Positions 10,151 through 18,477 of a stretch of 64,000 bases of DNA are shown in pieces. The stretch is from Phycisphaerales bacterium. GTDB taxonomy: Bacteria > Planctomycetota > Phycisphaerae > UBA1845 > Fen-1342. The stretch is taken from NCBI GenBank assembly GCA_016716475.1, contig JADJWG010000002.1, positions 620,001-684,000 of the forward strand. The letters are read 5' to 3'. Within the stretch, counting starts at the first letter, position 1. The number at the start of each line of letters is the position of its first letter. The notes beneath the pieces are model-generated. The model made no database searches, was not told the origin of the DNA, and saw only the letters and a program-made list of their open reading frames with translations. The position numbers were made by a program, and so were the translations under genes.

Positions 10151-10187
10151 CCCCGCCACGCATTGGAGAATCGGCGCCGGACCCGGG

Positions 10188-10892
10188 CTACGCCACGTGG
10201 CAATCGCTCGCGTCCGGCGCTGCGCCGGGCGCTGTGCGGCGGCCACCGGTAGCGGCGGCCTGAATTGCCGCGAGCGGGTTGTCATTGGCCTCTAGCATTA
10301 CGCTCATTCGCACCAGTTCCGGCAAGGTTTCGGCCCCCATCTTACGCATGGCGCGGGCACGATAGGCCTCAACCGCTTTCCGCGTCAGTCCCAGGCGGAC
10401 CGCCGTGGTCTTGTTCGGCAGGCCGCTCACGACACACTCCATGACAGCGCGCTCGCGTGCTGCCAGTGTGGCATGACGTGCGGAGAGAATCTGCAGTTGG
10501 GCGGCGCGTTGTGACGTATTTCGATCGTGCTCGCACGCCGCGTAGATCCGTTCCAGGACCTCCTGCTCAGGCGCCGGTTTCCCGAAAAAATCGAAGGCCC
10601 CCGCACGCATCGCGGCCAGTACGGTCGGGACATCCGGGGCTGAAGTATGCACGATTACGGGTGTTGCCGCCGGTTGGGTCCGCCAATGGCGCAAGAACTC
10701 GATCCCGGTCATCTCCGGTAAGCGCATTTCGATCAGAAGGCAGCCGCGTGGGGGTGATTTGCCGGCGGCCAGGAAATCACGCGGCGTAGCAAAGTCGTGA
10801 CTGTTCAATCCCACCGTGCGGAAAAGCTTCGTCAGGGATTGACGCGTGGCGCGATCCGGGTCTATCAATGACACAGTCGGAAGGAACTCCAT
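10188..10892 (-). CDS. FixJ/NarL-type response regulator with Glu at the phosphoacceptor site
   Basis: 234 residues: an N-terminal receiver domain (about 5-120) and a C-terminal LuxR-type helix-turn-helix (about 138-200, 'LAARERAVMECVVSGLPNKT', 'LTRKAVEAYRARAMRKMG'). The acidic pocket (Asp11, Asp13), the switch Thr ('VHTSAPD') and the invariant Lys ('FFGKP') are present. The phosphoacceptor aspartate is replaced by Glu55 in 'LLIEMRLPEMTG'; the codon is GAA. In other receivers Asp-to-Glu can mimic the phosphorylated state, so this may be a constitutively active or phosphorylation-independent regulator. The ATG at 10892 has GAGG ten bases upstream. No histidine kinase lies nearby. It is divergent from the GHL10 lipoprotein gene, a possible target. 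Confidence 0.9.
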   Translation of the reverse strand: MEFLPTVSLIDPDRATRQSLTKLFRTVGLNSHDFATPRDFLAAGKSPPRGCLLIEMRLPEMTGIEFLRHWRTQPAATPVIVHTSAPDVPTVLAAMRAGAFDFFGKPAPEQEVLERIYAACEHDRNTSQRAAQLQILSARHATLAARERAVMECVVSGLPNKTTAVRLGLTRKAVEAYRARAMRKMGAETLPELVRMSVMLEANDNPLAAIQAAATGGRRTAPGAAPDASDCHVA

Positions 10893-11137
10893 GGACGGAC
10901 GTCCTCCGGGTACGCAACGCTGGCCAACAGGATGGAGTGGAACCCAAGCGCCCCGTCGAGTCGGTCGAGGAATCCCTTCGCGTTCCCCGGTCAGACTCGA
11001 CCTGTAGTGCCCCAGCGACGCCGGAAACCGCTCATGCTAAAGCACAGTCTACCTCATGGGGTGTGGTCTTGAATACGGGTATTTGCCCCTATAACCATTC
11101 AGAATTGCCGGGGATTCCCCGTAGTGCCGGCCTGCTC

Positions 11138-12337
11138 ATGACTGTCCTGCTGCTGATTTCCAGCGCCTGCGATGCACCTCGGAACGTTTCTCCGGGCGAA
11201 AATTCCGATCAGGCGACGCACAGCCGGCGCAGTCCGATGCCTCTGCCGCCCCAGACGCGCGCCGTGTGGGTCGCGCGCTTTCACTACGACGATGCGGCGT
11301 CGATCGAGCGTGTGCTCGACAACTGTGTCGCGGCCGGCTTTAACACGGTTTACTGGCAGGTACGGGGCGATGCCTCCGTCGCATATCCGTCACGGCTCGA
11401 ACCCTGGACACGCGAGTACCGCCGTGATGATCCGGGATTTGACCCGTTTGCGGTCGCCGTGGCGGGTGCCCACACCCGCGGCCTGCGCATCGAGGCGTGG
11501 GTGAATACCTTGACCGGTTGGGCGGGTCAGGTCCCGCCACCGGAGAACCTCGAGCCACCGCACCTTTACTGGGCGCGGCCAAGTTGGTTCCTGCGCGACG
11601 CCACCGGTGCACCCCAGGCCCTGAACTCCCACTACGTGGGGCTCAACCCCTGCCTACCGGCGGTTCGCAATCACATCGCCGCACTTGTTCGCGAGATCGT
11701 GACCCGCTACGACGTGGACGGTATCCACCTCGACTACGTGCGCTACGTCTGGGATGACCAGCCCGGAGCGCTGACACGCTATCCGCAGGATCCGCTTACA
11801 CTGGCACTTTACGCCCACGAAACCGGGCGCCGCCCCACGGACAGCCGAATCGCCTGGGACGCTTGGCGCGCGAACCAGATCACACGCTTGGTTGCGGCTG
11901 TGCGGGACGTGATGGACGAGGTGCGCCCCGGCGCCACGTTGACTGCCGCGGTGTGGCGGCATCCAGACGTGGCCTATCGCGAGTATTTGCAGAACGCTGC
12001 CCACTGGGTTCGCAGTGGACTCGTCGATGCCATTGCCCCGATGATGTACACCCGCACCACGCCACCGCTTGCAATTTATATCGCGAGCTATGCAGCCGCA
12101 GCACCCGGTCAGCGTGTCATCCCCGGCCTGGGGGTCTACATGCTCGAAACCGCGGCCGGGTTGCGTGAGCAGATGCAGCTTGCGAGCGACACCGGCCGCG
12201 ACTTTGCATGGTTCTCTTACGAATCGATCTTTGACCTGCGGGCTGCGCGCACATCGACCACCCCCGGGGAGCGACAGGCGGCAGAGTTACGGGCCATGCG
12301 GCGCAGTGTACTGGCGGAGTTCATGCCGGTGCCGTAG
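11138..12337 (+). CDS. GHL10-family glycoside hydrolase-like lipoprotein
   Basis: Matches the family-10-like glycosidase domain (GHL10, formerly DUF187), a TIM barrel thought to act on peptidoglycan or other glycans outside the cell. Motifs: 'TRAVWVARFHYDDAAS' opening the domain, 'GFNTVYWQVRGDA', 'RGLRIEAWVN', 'YDVDGIHLDYVRY' and 'VDAIAPMMYTR'. A short hydrophobic stretch ends in a Cys (ISSAC), suggesting a lipoprotein. The start is uncertain. The frame opens at 10868, overlapping the divergent regulator gene; ATG 11138 gives a very short signal without a basic residue, while TTG 11105 would add an Arg-containing n-region. No clear ribosome site supports any of them. Ends 16 bases from the convergent lipoprotein gene. 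Confidence 0.83.
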   Translation: MTVLLLISSACDAPRNVSPGENSDQATHSRRSPMPLPPQTRAVWVARFHYDDAASIERVLDNCVAAGFNTVYWQVRGDASVAYPSRLEPWTREYRRDDPGFDPFAVAVAGAHTRGLRIEAWVNTLTGWAGQVPPPENLEPPHLYWARPSWFLRDATGAPQALNSHYVGLNPCLPAVRNHIAALVREIVTRYDVDGIHLDYVRYVWDDQPGALTRYPQDPLTLALYAHETGRRPTDSRIAWDAWRANQITRLVAAVRDVMDEVRPGATLTAAVWRHPDVAYREYLQNAAHWVRSGLVDAIAPMMYTRTTPPLAIYIASYAAAAPGQRVIPGLGVYMLETAAGLREQMQLASDTGRDFAWFSYESIFDLRAARTSTTPGERQAAELRAMRRSVLAEFMPVP

Positions 12338-12353
12338 CGCCGCGCGTTGATCC

Positions 12354-13139
12354 TCAGCGCTGCTCGTTTGCGGAAGATGTCACGGCTGTCGGGCTGTCCA
12401 CCGCTGTGATACCCGGCAGGCGTGCGAAGCGCTCGAGCAATTGTTCTTCCAGCAGGGCATCCCGCCCGAGTGGTACCCAGATGCGAGCATTGCTGCGCGC
12501 CCCACGATCTCCGCGTACGGTCGGGGTATCCTCGTCGAAGATCCGAAGCGCACCGGAGGCCGTGGTAATCTGCCGCTCTGGCACGCTCAAACGGAACTTC
12601 TCCACTTGAACACGCACGGTGAACACGGTGTTCGGTGTATCTGTTTCATGATCCGCAGCAGGACGCCCGGCGTCCTGCGACTCCGCAGCGGTCGAGAAGT
12701 TGTCCGGCACGGAGGGTGGGCCGAAACTCAGTTCGCGAGCCAGCACCTCGACAGTTACGCGCCTTTGGATGGTGTGCAGACTCGATTCGAGGGCCTGGTA
12801 TCCGCCCGGTGCGTCAACGCGCCAGAACTCGAACCATTGCCCGCTGGTCGTGGGGGTCGTCACGATCAACCCGCTGGCTCGATCCACATATTCCGGCAGC
12901 AGGTCAATCTGTCGCAGGACCGATACCGCGTCGTCGACAAAGATCGGCACGTCCGGGATCTGCAGGGTCCGCTGCGTAGGACTGGTGGGCGGCAGGGGCG
13001 CCTGGCAACCTGCCAGCAAGATCAGCAGGCCACCGACGGACAAGTAGCGGGCTCGGTGGGCCACGCGAATGGCGTTGGAGACGAACCTCGGGGCGGAGGG
13101 GCCGAATACACCATCTTTCACGTGAATTTGTGTGCGCAT
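12354..13139 (-). CDS. Lipoprotein of unknown function
   Basis: The product has a hydrophobic signal ending in LAGC (lipobox), followed by a Pro/Thr-rich linker and about 200 residues with no domain I can name. It alternates short beta-like strands ('RVTVEVLARELSFG', 'FTVRVQVEKFRLSV') and ends in a Thr/Ser-rich tail. The frame is open to 13217; I give the ATG at 13139, which leaves a basic n-region, but a GTG further in would also serve. It is convergent with the GHL10 gene and separated from the upstream BatA-like gene by about 200 bases containing a strong hairpin. Confidence 0.65.
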   Translation of the reverse strand: MRTQIHVKDGVFGPSAPRFVSNAIRVAHRARYLSVGGLLILLAGCQAPLPPTSPTQRTLQIPDVPIFVDDAVSVLRQIDLLPEYVDRASGLIVTTPTTSGQWFEFWRVDAPGGYQALESSLHTIQRRVTVEVLARELSFGPPSVPDNFSTAAESQDAGRPAADHETDTPNTVFTVRVQVEKFRLSVPERQITTASGALRIFDEDTPTVRGDRGARSNARIWVPLGRDALLEEQLLERFARLPGITAVDSPTAVTSSANEQR

Positions 13140-13296
13140 GCCGCGATAATAGAGTGGGTAACGGGTCACTGCCAAGCGCGACCGTTGCATGTCGGTCCGC
13201 ATGCCAGGAATCTTCACAAAAATTCGTCCCGCGCTTACCCCGCTCCGCGGACATATTGCATCCTTGGAGATGGAAGCTGTCGTGTCCCCCTTCGGG

Positions 13297-13328
13297 AACC
13301 CGCGTCATCGGGTGTGGTGACGCGGGTT
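13297..13328. terminator. Perfect 11-bp hairpin downstream of the BatA-like gene
   Basis: AACCCGCGTCA (13297-13307) and TGACGCGGGTT (13318-13328) form an 11-bp stem with a 10-base loop, beginning 13 bases beyond the stop codon of the minus-strand BatA-like gene. On the plus strand it is followed by CTTTGCTTT; on the minus strand there is no T-run. Likely a 3' end structure or weak terminator. Confidence 0.55.
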
Positions 13329-13341
13329 CTTTGCTTTCCGT

Positions 13342-15531
13342 CTATGGGCGCTCCGTGTTGGGGGCCCGCTCCACACGGGTCCGTGTACGTGCCGTGAGCA
13401 TCTCCAGCAGGAACAGGCCGAACAGGGCAGTGGCGAGGAGCATGGCCAAATCGGGTGAGCCCCGGCCGGATTGCCGGCCCACAACGTCATGCACGAATCC
13501 TTCTGTGACCGTAACGATTTCCACATCCTCATGGCCGAGCAGGGTACGAAGCTCTGCCACGGTGATCGGTGACGAATCGAACTCGTCGGTAGGCCAGTTC
13601 ACTGCATAGACCACATCGGGCGCGGCTCTGCTCGTCATGCTCACGCCGTAGAGGCCGGCAGCATCCGTCGGCCAATTTGATTGTGGAACACCATGCTCCA
13701 ACCGGATCCAGGCGACAGACTCACCCGACTGGTCCAGGCGAGTGACACGGACCAGGCCCGTGGTAGGCAGGGCCGTGAACACGTCGCGCGCCACTGCGTG
13801 TGCCAGGAAGGCGGCTGTCGCGGTTGGGGGGCCCACCAACGACTCCACCTCTCGGTGCAACCACAGCAACAACGGTGCAGCCAGGGTACCGAGATCACTC
13901 CACTCGGGGTCTACCCCGGTCGCCAGGAGTGTAATGCGACCGGCTCCGAGGGACCGGTACAGCACCGCCGGCAATCCATCCCGAAATGTCGCGGCGATCC
14001 GGGTCTCGGGAACGGGCCCCGTGATGCGCAAACGCCGGTGGGCTCGGACCCACTGAAACATGCCCTGTTCTTCCGGTGAGAGCGGCAACGGCACACGTGG
14101 GTCCCAATACCAGCCGGTGGCCGGCGAGAGGAGCTCGGGCTGGGGTTGTTCCTCTGCGACCAAGCTGCGCAACCCCGGCCACTCCCCGTCTGCCTCGGCG
14201 GGTACCAGCCAGAGGGAGGCACCACGCTGCACCAGAGCGATGAGACCCTCCGTTATAGTGGGATCCCACTCCTGGCCGGCAAAGAGTACGAGCAGCGTTG
14301 GTATCTCTACCTCGCTGTAGTCCTGATTGCCGCGCGCAGCGGCTCCTGACTCTCCCGTGACGGCGAAGAGTCGCGCCGAGACTTCGGGTAACGTGAGTAC
14401 TTCAGCCCGGACGCGCTGCCGTCCTTCCGGAAGTGTCTCTGGTGCGAGCATGTTCTTCAAAATTGCGGTTGCGGGATGGGTATCGTTCGCTCCTGACGGG
14501 GGGACAATCCAAACTTCAGGCGTCCGGGCACGCTCAAGGGCCACAAAGTACTGCTGATCGAATGGTTGTCCGTCCTCGGGCTCTGCCGCCACAACCAGCC
14601 CGTGTGGGCCGGTGCCGGCAGGTGGCGCCAGCAACGTGACGGTGGCGACCGAACCTGGCGGGACCTCAACAGGTGGGCTGCGGTCTACCGCCGCACCGCC
14701 AAAGTGTAAGACCAGGCGTGCGGTCGTGGCTGCGCCGCTGCCCCTGACACTCGCCAGCACCGGTACCTGTGTCGAGCTGGCATGCCGTCGTGTTGCCGCT
14801 TCCGCACGGACGACACCGATGTTCCCCGGCAAAGGGGTAGCAGGAATCACGACCCTCACCCGCACCTTCCGCAAAGAGGCGAGTAACGCCGGCTCGACTT
14901 CACGCCAGGCCCCGCGCCCCCCGTCTGTGAGAATCAGTAGCTCTGCCACCCCATCGGGTTCGGACAGTGCCAGCCGCGCCGCCGCTCGCAAGGCCCCCGT
15001 GAGGGGTCGCGCATGCGGTGGCAGGGGATGGGGGGCGCGCAGCTCGGCGGTAAGGACATCGATCGCGCGGGTGAGCACAGCGCCGACCTGATCGCCGCTG
15101 TAGAGCACGGCCAAGCTCCGCGAGGGTGGCCCGGAGCCGAGTTGAACCAGGGATTCCATGACTTGGGCGCGGGCCTCATCGAGAAACGTCCGATCTGAGG
15201 AGTACTCTGGGCGGGCCCGCATGCGCACGGCATCGTCGATGATCAGTAACTGGGGACCTGACCTTCCATCAAGGGTGTCCGTTCCCGCCGTGCGACAATT
15301 AGGGCCGGCGAGCAGCAGTACCGCCGTCGCCAGCAGTGCGGCACGGGTAAACAACAGCAACAGGTTGCGTACCCGATGTGCGCGTTGACCGCTGGTGAGC
15401 GCCGTGCGCATCAGTGCCAGCGCGGGGAACCTCAGCGGGCGCGGCTGCGGCCGCAGCAGCAGATGCACGATCGGCGGCAACGTCAGGGCGAGCAGCCCCC
15501 AAAGCAGCATGGGGTAGGCAAATTGGATCAT
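13342..15531 (-). CDS. BatA-domain, von Willebrand factor A-like membrane protein
   Basis: 729 residues. The N-terminus matches the BatA family: a first membrane helix ('LLWGLLALTLPPIVHLLL'), the 'RPLRFPALALMR' segment and a second helix ('LLLLFTRAALLATAVLLLAG'). A VWA-like domain follows (about 90-230, ending 'ELLILTDGGRG'), then a long extracytoplasmic region and a C-terminal membrane helix ('AMLLATALFGLFLLEML'). The metal site is degenerate: 'IIDDAVRM' stands where DxSxS is expected, so metal-ion adhesion is doubtful. In planctomycetes such proteins usually sit with MoxR, DUF58 and BatB genes; none of these is present here, so this copy is isolated. It is read divergently from the ACT-domain gene. 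Confidence 0.82.
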   Translation of the reverse strand: MIQFAYPMLLWGLLALTLPPIVHLLLRPQPRPLRFPALALMRTALTSGQRAHRVRNLLLLFTRAALLATAVLLLAGPNCRTAGTDTLDGRSGPQLLIIDDAVRMRARPEYSSDRTFLDEARAQVMESLVQLGSGPPSRSLAVLYSGDQVGAVLTRAIDVLTAELRAPHPLPPHARPLTGALRAAARLALSEPDGVAELLILTDGGRGAWREVEPALLASLRKVRVRVVIPATPLPGNIGVVRAEAATRRHASSTQVPVLASVRGSGAATTARLVLHFGGAAVDRSPPVEVPPGSVATVTLLAPPAGTGPHGLVVAAEPEDGQPFDQQYFVALERARTPEVWIVPPSGANDTHPATAILKNMLAPETLPEGRQRVRAEVLTLPEVSARLFAVTGESGAAARGNQDYSEVEIPTLLVLFAGQEWDPTITEGLIALVQRGASLWLVPAEADGEWPGLRSLVAEEQPQPELLSPATGWYWDPRVPLPLSPEEQGMFQWVRAHRRLRITGPVPETRIAATFRDGLPAVLYRSLGAGRITLLATGVDPEWSDLGTLAAPLLLWLHREVESLVGPPTATAAFLAHAVARDVFTALPTTGLVRVTRLDQSGESVAWIRLEHGVPQSNWPTDAAGLYGVSMTSRAAPDVVYAVNWPTDEFDSSPITVAELRTLLGHEDVEIVTVTEGFVHDVVGRQSGRGSPDLAMLLATALFGLFLLEMLTARTRTRVERAPNTERP

Positions 15532-15685
15532 GGCACCACGGGCTCAGCGCCCGCACGAATGATAACGTGACCTCCGAGCTTGTAACGCCATCATCATTTT
15601 CCCCTGTACAGGCCGGAGCCGGGTTGCTACCCTCGCAGCTAGAGGATCCGTTCACAATCCCTTGGTCCGGCGGCGCGAATTCAAC

Positions 15686-16150
15686 ATGAATGTCGAACCC
15701 TTTCAGACGGCCGAAGGCAGCGAATTTCCACATTGTCGCCAGCTTTCGATTTTTCTTGAGAACCGTGTCGGACAATTGCTGCGGATCACGCGGCTGCTGG
15801 AAGACGAGCCCGTCCATATTCTCGGGCTCTCGGTCGATGCCTCGGTCGATTGTGCGATCGTGCGCCTGCTGGTTGATCATCCTGACCTGGCTCAGCAGAT
15901 TCTCAGCGACGCCCGTTTTCCACTGAGCGAGAGCGAGATCCTCGTGGTCGAGCTGCCGACCGGTAAACGCGGGATTCTGACCATCTGCAGTGCCCTCATC
16001 TCCGCCGAGGTCAACATCAACTACGTGTATACCGTCTACGTACCTCGCACCCAGCAACCGTGCCTTGCGATCCAAGTCGACAACCTGCCAGCTTCGATCC
16101 CGGTTCTGCAGGCCAAGAAGTTCCGCGTGCTCGATCAGAGCGAACTGTAG
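15686..16150 (+). CDS. ACT-domain protein (tandem ACT, regulatory)
   Basis: About 154 residues that read as two ACT domains: 'LSIFLENRVGQLLRITRLLEDEPVHILGLSV' in the first half and 'GILTICSALISAEVNINYVYTV' in the second. ACT domains bind amino acids and often regulate metabolic enzymes; free-standing tandem ACT proteins occur beside acetolactate synthase or PII-like systems. No enzyme of that kind lies nearby, so the ligand is unknown. The ATG at 15686 was chosen because the earlier in-frame start at 15662 only adds a polar octapeptide; neither has a strong ribosome site. The hydrolase gene begins 8 bases after its stop, suggesting co-transcription. Confidence 0.8.
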   Translation: MNVEPFQTAEGSEFPHCRQLSIFLENRVGQLLRITRLLEDEPVHILGLSVDASVDCAIVRLLVDHPDLAQQILSDARFPLSESEILVVELPTGKRGILTICSALISAEVNINYVYTVYVPRTQQPCLAIQVDNLPASIPVLQAKKFRVLDQSEL

Positions 16151-16158
16151 AGCAAGCG

Positions 16159-17035
16159 ATGCGCCCACCTCGCTTGCCGCCCGAACTGCACGCATGGCGT
16201 ATGTCGGACGGCTACACCCTGCACGGCCGCCTCTGGCAGCCACCGCCGGATGTCCCGCTACGCGGAGCGGTACTCTATCTGCATGGCATCCAATCGCACG
16301 GGGGTTGGTTTGAGCCCTCTGCCGCTGTACTTGCCGAGCGCGGCATCGCCGTCCTCCTGCCGGATCGGCGCGGGAGTGGGCGGAATGCGCCTCCACGGGG
16401 GGACGTACGTTCCGGGCAGCGCTGGCTCGCTGATCTCGACGAGTTGTACAGCGCGCTCCAGGCACGCTGGCCCGGCGTCGAAACGGGAATCGTCGGAGTG
16501 AGTTGGGGGGGCAAGCTGGCCGCGGCCTGGAGCTTGCGCCGGCCTGCGGCCTGTGCGCCTGCTATTGGTCACGCCCGGGATCTTCGCGGCCGTGGATGTC
16601 GGCTGGGCAGTACGCCTGCGAATTGCCACGGCGCTGTTGTTTCGCCCTGCGGCGCCCTTCGAGATCCCCCTCTCAGATCCGGCGCTCTTCACCGCGAACC
16701 CGGCTGCTCAGGAGTTCATCGCCGCGGACACCGACAAGTTGACCCACGCCACAGCGCGTTTTTTCTTTCACTCCCTGCAGTTGGATCGCGCGGTGCAGTC
16801 CGCGCCGCGCCGTGCGTTGGCGCCCGAGGTCACACTATACCTCGCCGAGTACGACCGCATCATCCGCAACGAGCCCACGGTTGCGTGGGTGCAACGGGTT
16901 GCAGCCCACGCCGCACGCGTCCATCTGTTTCCCGGTACCAGTCACACGTTGGAGTTCGAGCCGGAACCGGCGGCATTCCTGGATGCGGTGGGGGGCTGGG
17001 CAGATCGCTTCGGCGCCCCGGGCGGGTGCGCATGA
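16159..17035 (+). CDS. Alpha/beta hydrolase (lysophospholipase-like), interrupted by a frameshift
   Basis: The N-terminal part has the alpha/beta hydrolase pattern: 'GAVLYLHGIQSHGGWFEP' (oxyanion region), 'GIAVLLPDRRGSGRN' and the nucleophile elbow 'GVSWGG', with Ser as nucleophile. Just after 'AAAWSLRRPAA' the frame becomes nonsense. The matching continuation 'VRLLLVTPGIFAAVDVGW' is in another frame and ends normally at 17035 with the expected catalytic His in 'LFPGTSHTLEF'. One extra base lies at about 16545-16556. With the shift repaired the protein is about 291 residues. The ATG at 16159 follows the ACT gene closely. Substrate unknown. The shift may be real or a sequence error. Confidence 0.82.
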
Positions 17036-17196
17036 TCCATGGCCGGCCGGCTGGCCGCCAATGTGCGGTTTTTGGCCATTCTTCCGGGCGGAGTTAACGC
17101 GCAGCGGGGCACCGCGCTTGCAACGCAGTCGCCGTGGAGCCATGCTGCCGACTAAGCAGTGACTTTGAACGGAGGCGCCAGTTCCGGGAGGGACGC

Positions 17197-18444
17197 ATGA
17201 GCGTCATATCCGCGGCGGCCCGCACACACCTGCGCTGGGCGTTGATCGACGGCATCGGACCGTTGACCTTCGGCCGCCTGCTCATCCAGTTCGGCGACGC
17301 CGAGCGCGCCGGTGCGGCTACGGCTTCCGAACTCCAATTGGTACCAGGTATTGGCCCGGGTAAAGCGGAAAACATTCTCCGGGCCCGGGACAACGCCGTG
17401 GTCGAACAGGAACTGGAGGCGGCCGAGCAACACGGCGTGCGGATCGTGTGTCGGGCGGATGCGGACTACCCACCCGGGCTGCGGCAGATCCCCGATGCCC
17501 CCATCGTACTCTTCGTGAAGGGCGAGTTACGGCCGACGGATGCCATCGCGGTAGCAATTGTCGGCAGTCGCCGCTGTACCCTCTATGGCAGCGAGCAGGC
17601 GCGCCGGTTCGGGGAGTTGCTTGCCGGTGCGGGCTTTACCGTCGTGAGCGGCCTCGCCCGGGGGATTGATGCATTTGCCCACCACGGGGCTGTGGATGCG
17701 GGCGGCCGTTCCGTGGCGGTCATGGGCCGCGGCCTGGATGCGATTTATCCGCCTGAGAATGCGGCACTGGCCGCGAAACTGCTCGACCACGGCGCCTGGA
17801 TCAGTGAACTGCCCATCGCGGCTTCCGTACGGGCGGAGAACTTCCCCGGCCGTAACCGGATCATCGCCGGGATGACGCTCGGAACCATCGTCATCGAGGC
17901 CGGGCACCGCAGCGGCGCCCTGATTACGGCGCGCTTCGCGAGCGAATACAACCGCGAAGTCTTCGCCGTACCGGGGCGGGTACAGGATCCCATGTCGATG
18001 GGAACCAATGCACTGATCCGCGACAGCGGCGCGAAGCTGGTGACCTGCCTCGAAGATGTGCTCGCGGAGCTTGGTGACGTCGGCGTGCATATGCGGCCGG
18101 TGCTGGATCTGCCCGAGTCCACTTATTCCGCCGCGCGGGCCGCCCGATCGGGGCGGTCGACCGACATCACGCCGTCACGGATGGACGAGAAGACCACCGG
18201 AACGGATGCACCCGCAGGTGCGGCGCGGAAGTCGCCACCTGGTTCCGGTCCGTCCGTGCCACTTTCGGTGGCGGAACAGCGTGTCTTCGACGTCCTCGGG
18301 TTCGATCCGCTCTTGCAGGACGCGGTGATCCGGCTGGCCGAGTTGCCAGCGGGCGAAGTCCTGGCAGCACTGACGACGCTTGAGTTGAAAGGGCGTGTGA
18401 AGAGACTGCCGGGCAACGTGGTTGTACGCCACGGCGTGGCGTAG
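17197..18444 (+). CDS. dprA: DNA-processing protein DprA/Smf
   Basis: DprA binds incoming single-stranded DNA and loads RecA in natural transformation; it is also found in many species not known to be competent. The N-terminal helix-hairpin-helix ('LRWALIDGIGPLTFGRLL', 'LVPGIGPGKAENIL') precedes the Rossmann core: 'AIVGSRRCTLYG', 'VVSGLARGIDAFAHHGAV', 'VMGRGLDAIYPPEN', 'SELPIAASVRAENFPGRNRIIAG', 'VIEAGHRSGALITARFA', 'VFAVPGRVQDPMSMGTNALI'. A C-terminal winged helix (about 360-415) is present after a polar linker. The ATG at 17197 has GGGAGG at good spacing; the earlier ATG-like starts add an unrelated leader. 415 residues. Confidence 0.96.
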   Translation: MSVISAAARTHLRWALIDGIGPLTFGRLLIQFGDAERAGAATASELQLVPGIGPGKAENILRARDNAVVEQELEAAEQHGVRIVCRADADYPPGLRQIPDAPIVLFVKGELRPTDAIAVAIVGSRRCTLYGSEQARRFGELLAGAGFTVVSGLARGIDAFAHHGAVDAGGRSVAVMGRGLDAIYPPENAALAAKLLDHGAWISELPIAASVRAENFPGRNRIIAGMTLGTIVIEAGHRSGALITARFASEYNREVFAVPGRVQDPMSMGTNALIRDSGAKLVTCLEDVLAELGDVGVHMRPVLDLPESTYSAARAARSGRSTDITPSRMDEKTTGTDAPAGAARKSPPGSGPSVPLSVAEQRVFDVLGFDPLLQDAVIRLAELPAGEVLAALTTLELKGRVKRLPGNVVVRHGVA

Positions 18445-18477
18445 GATCACGCGTGAATTGCCTCTCCCACTTCAACT

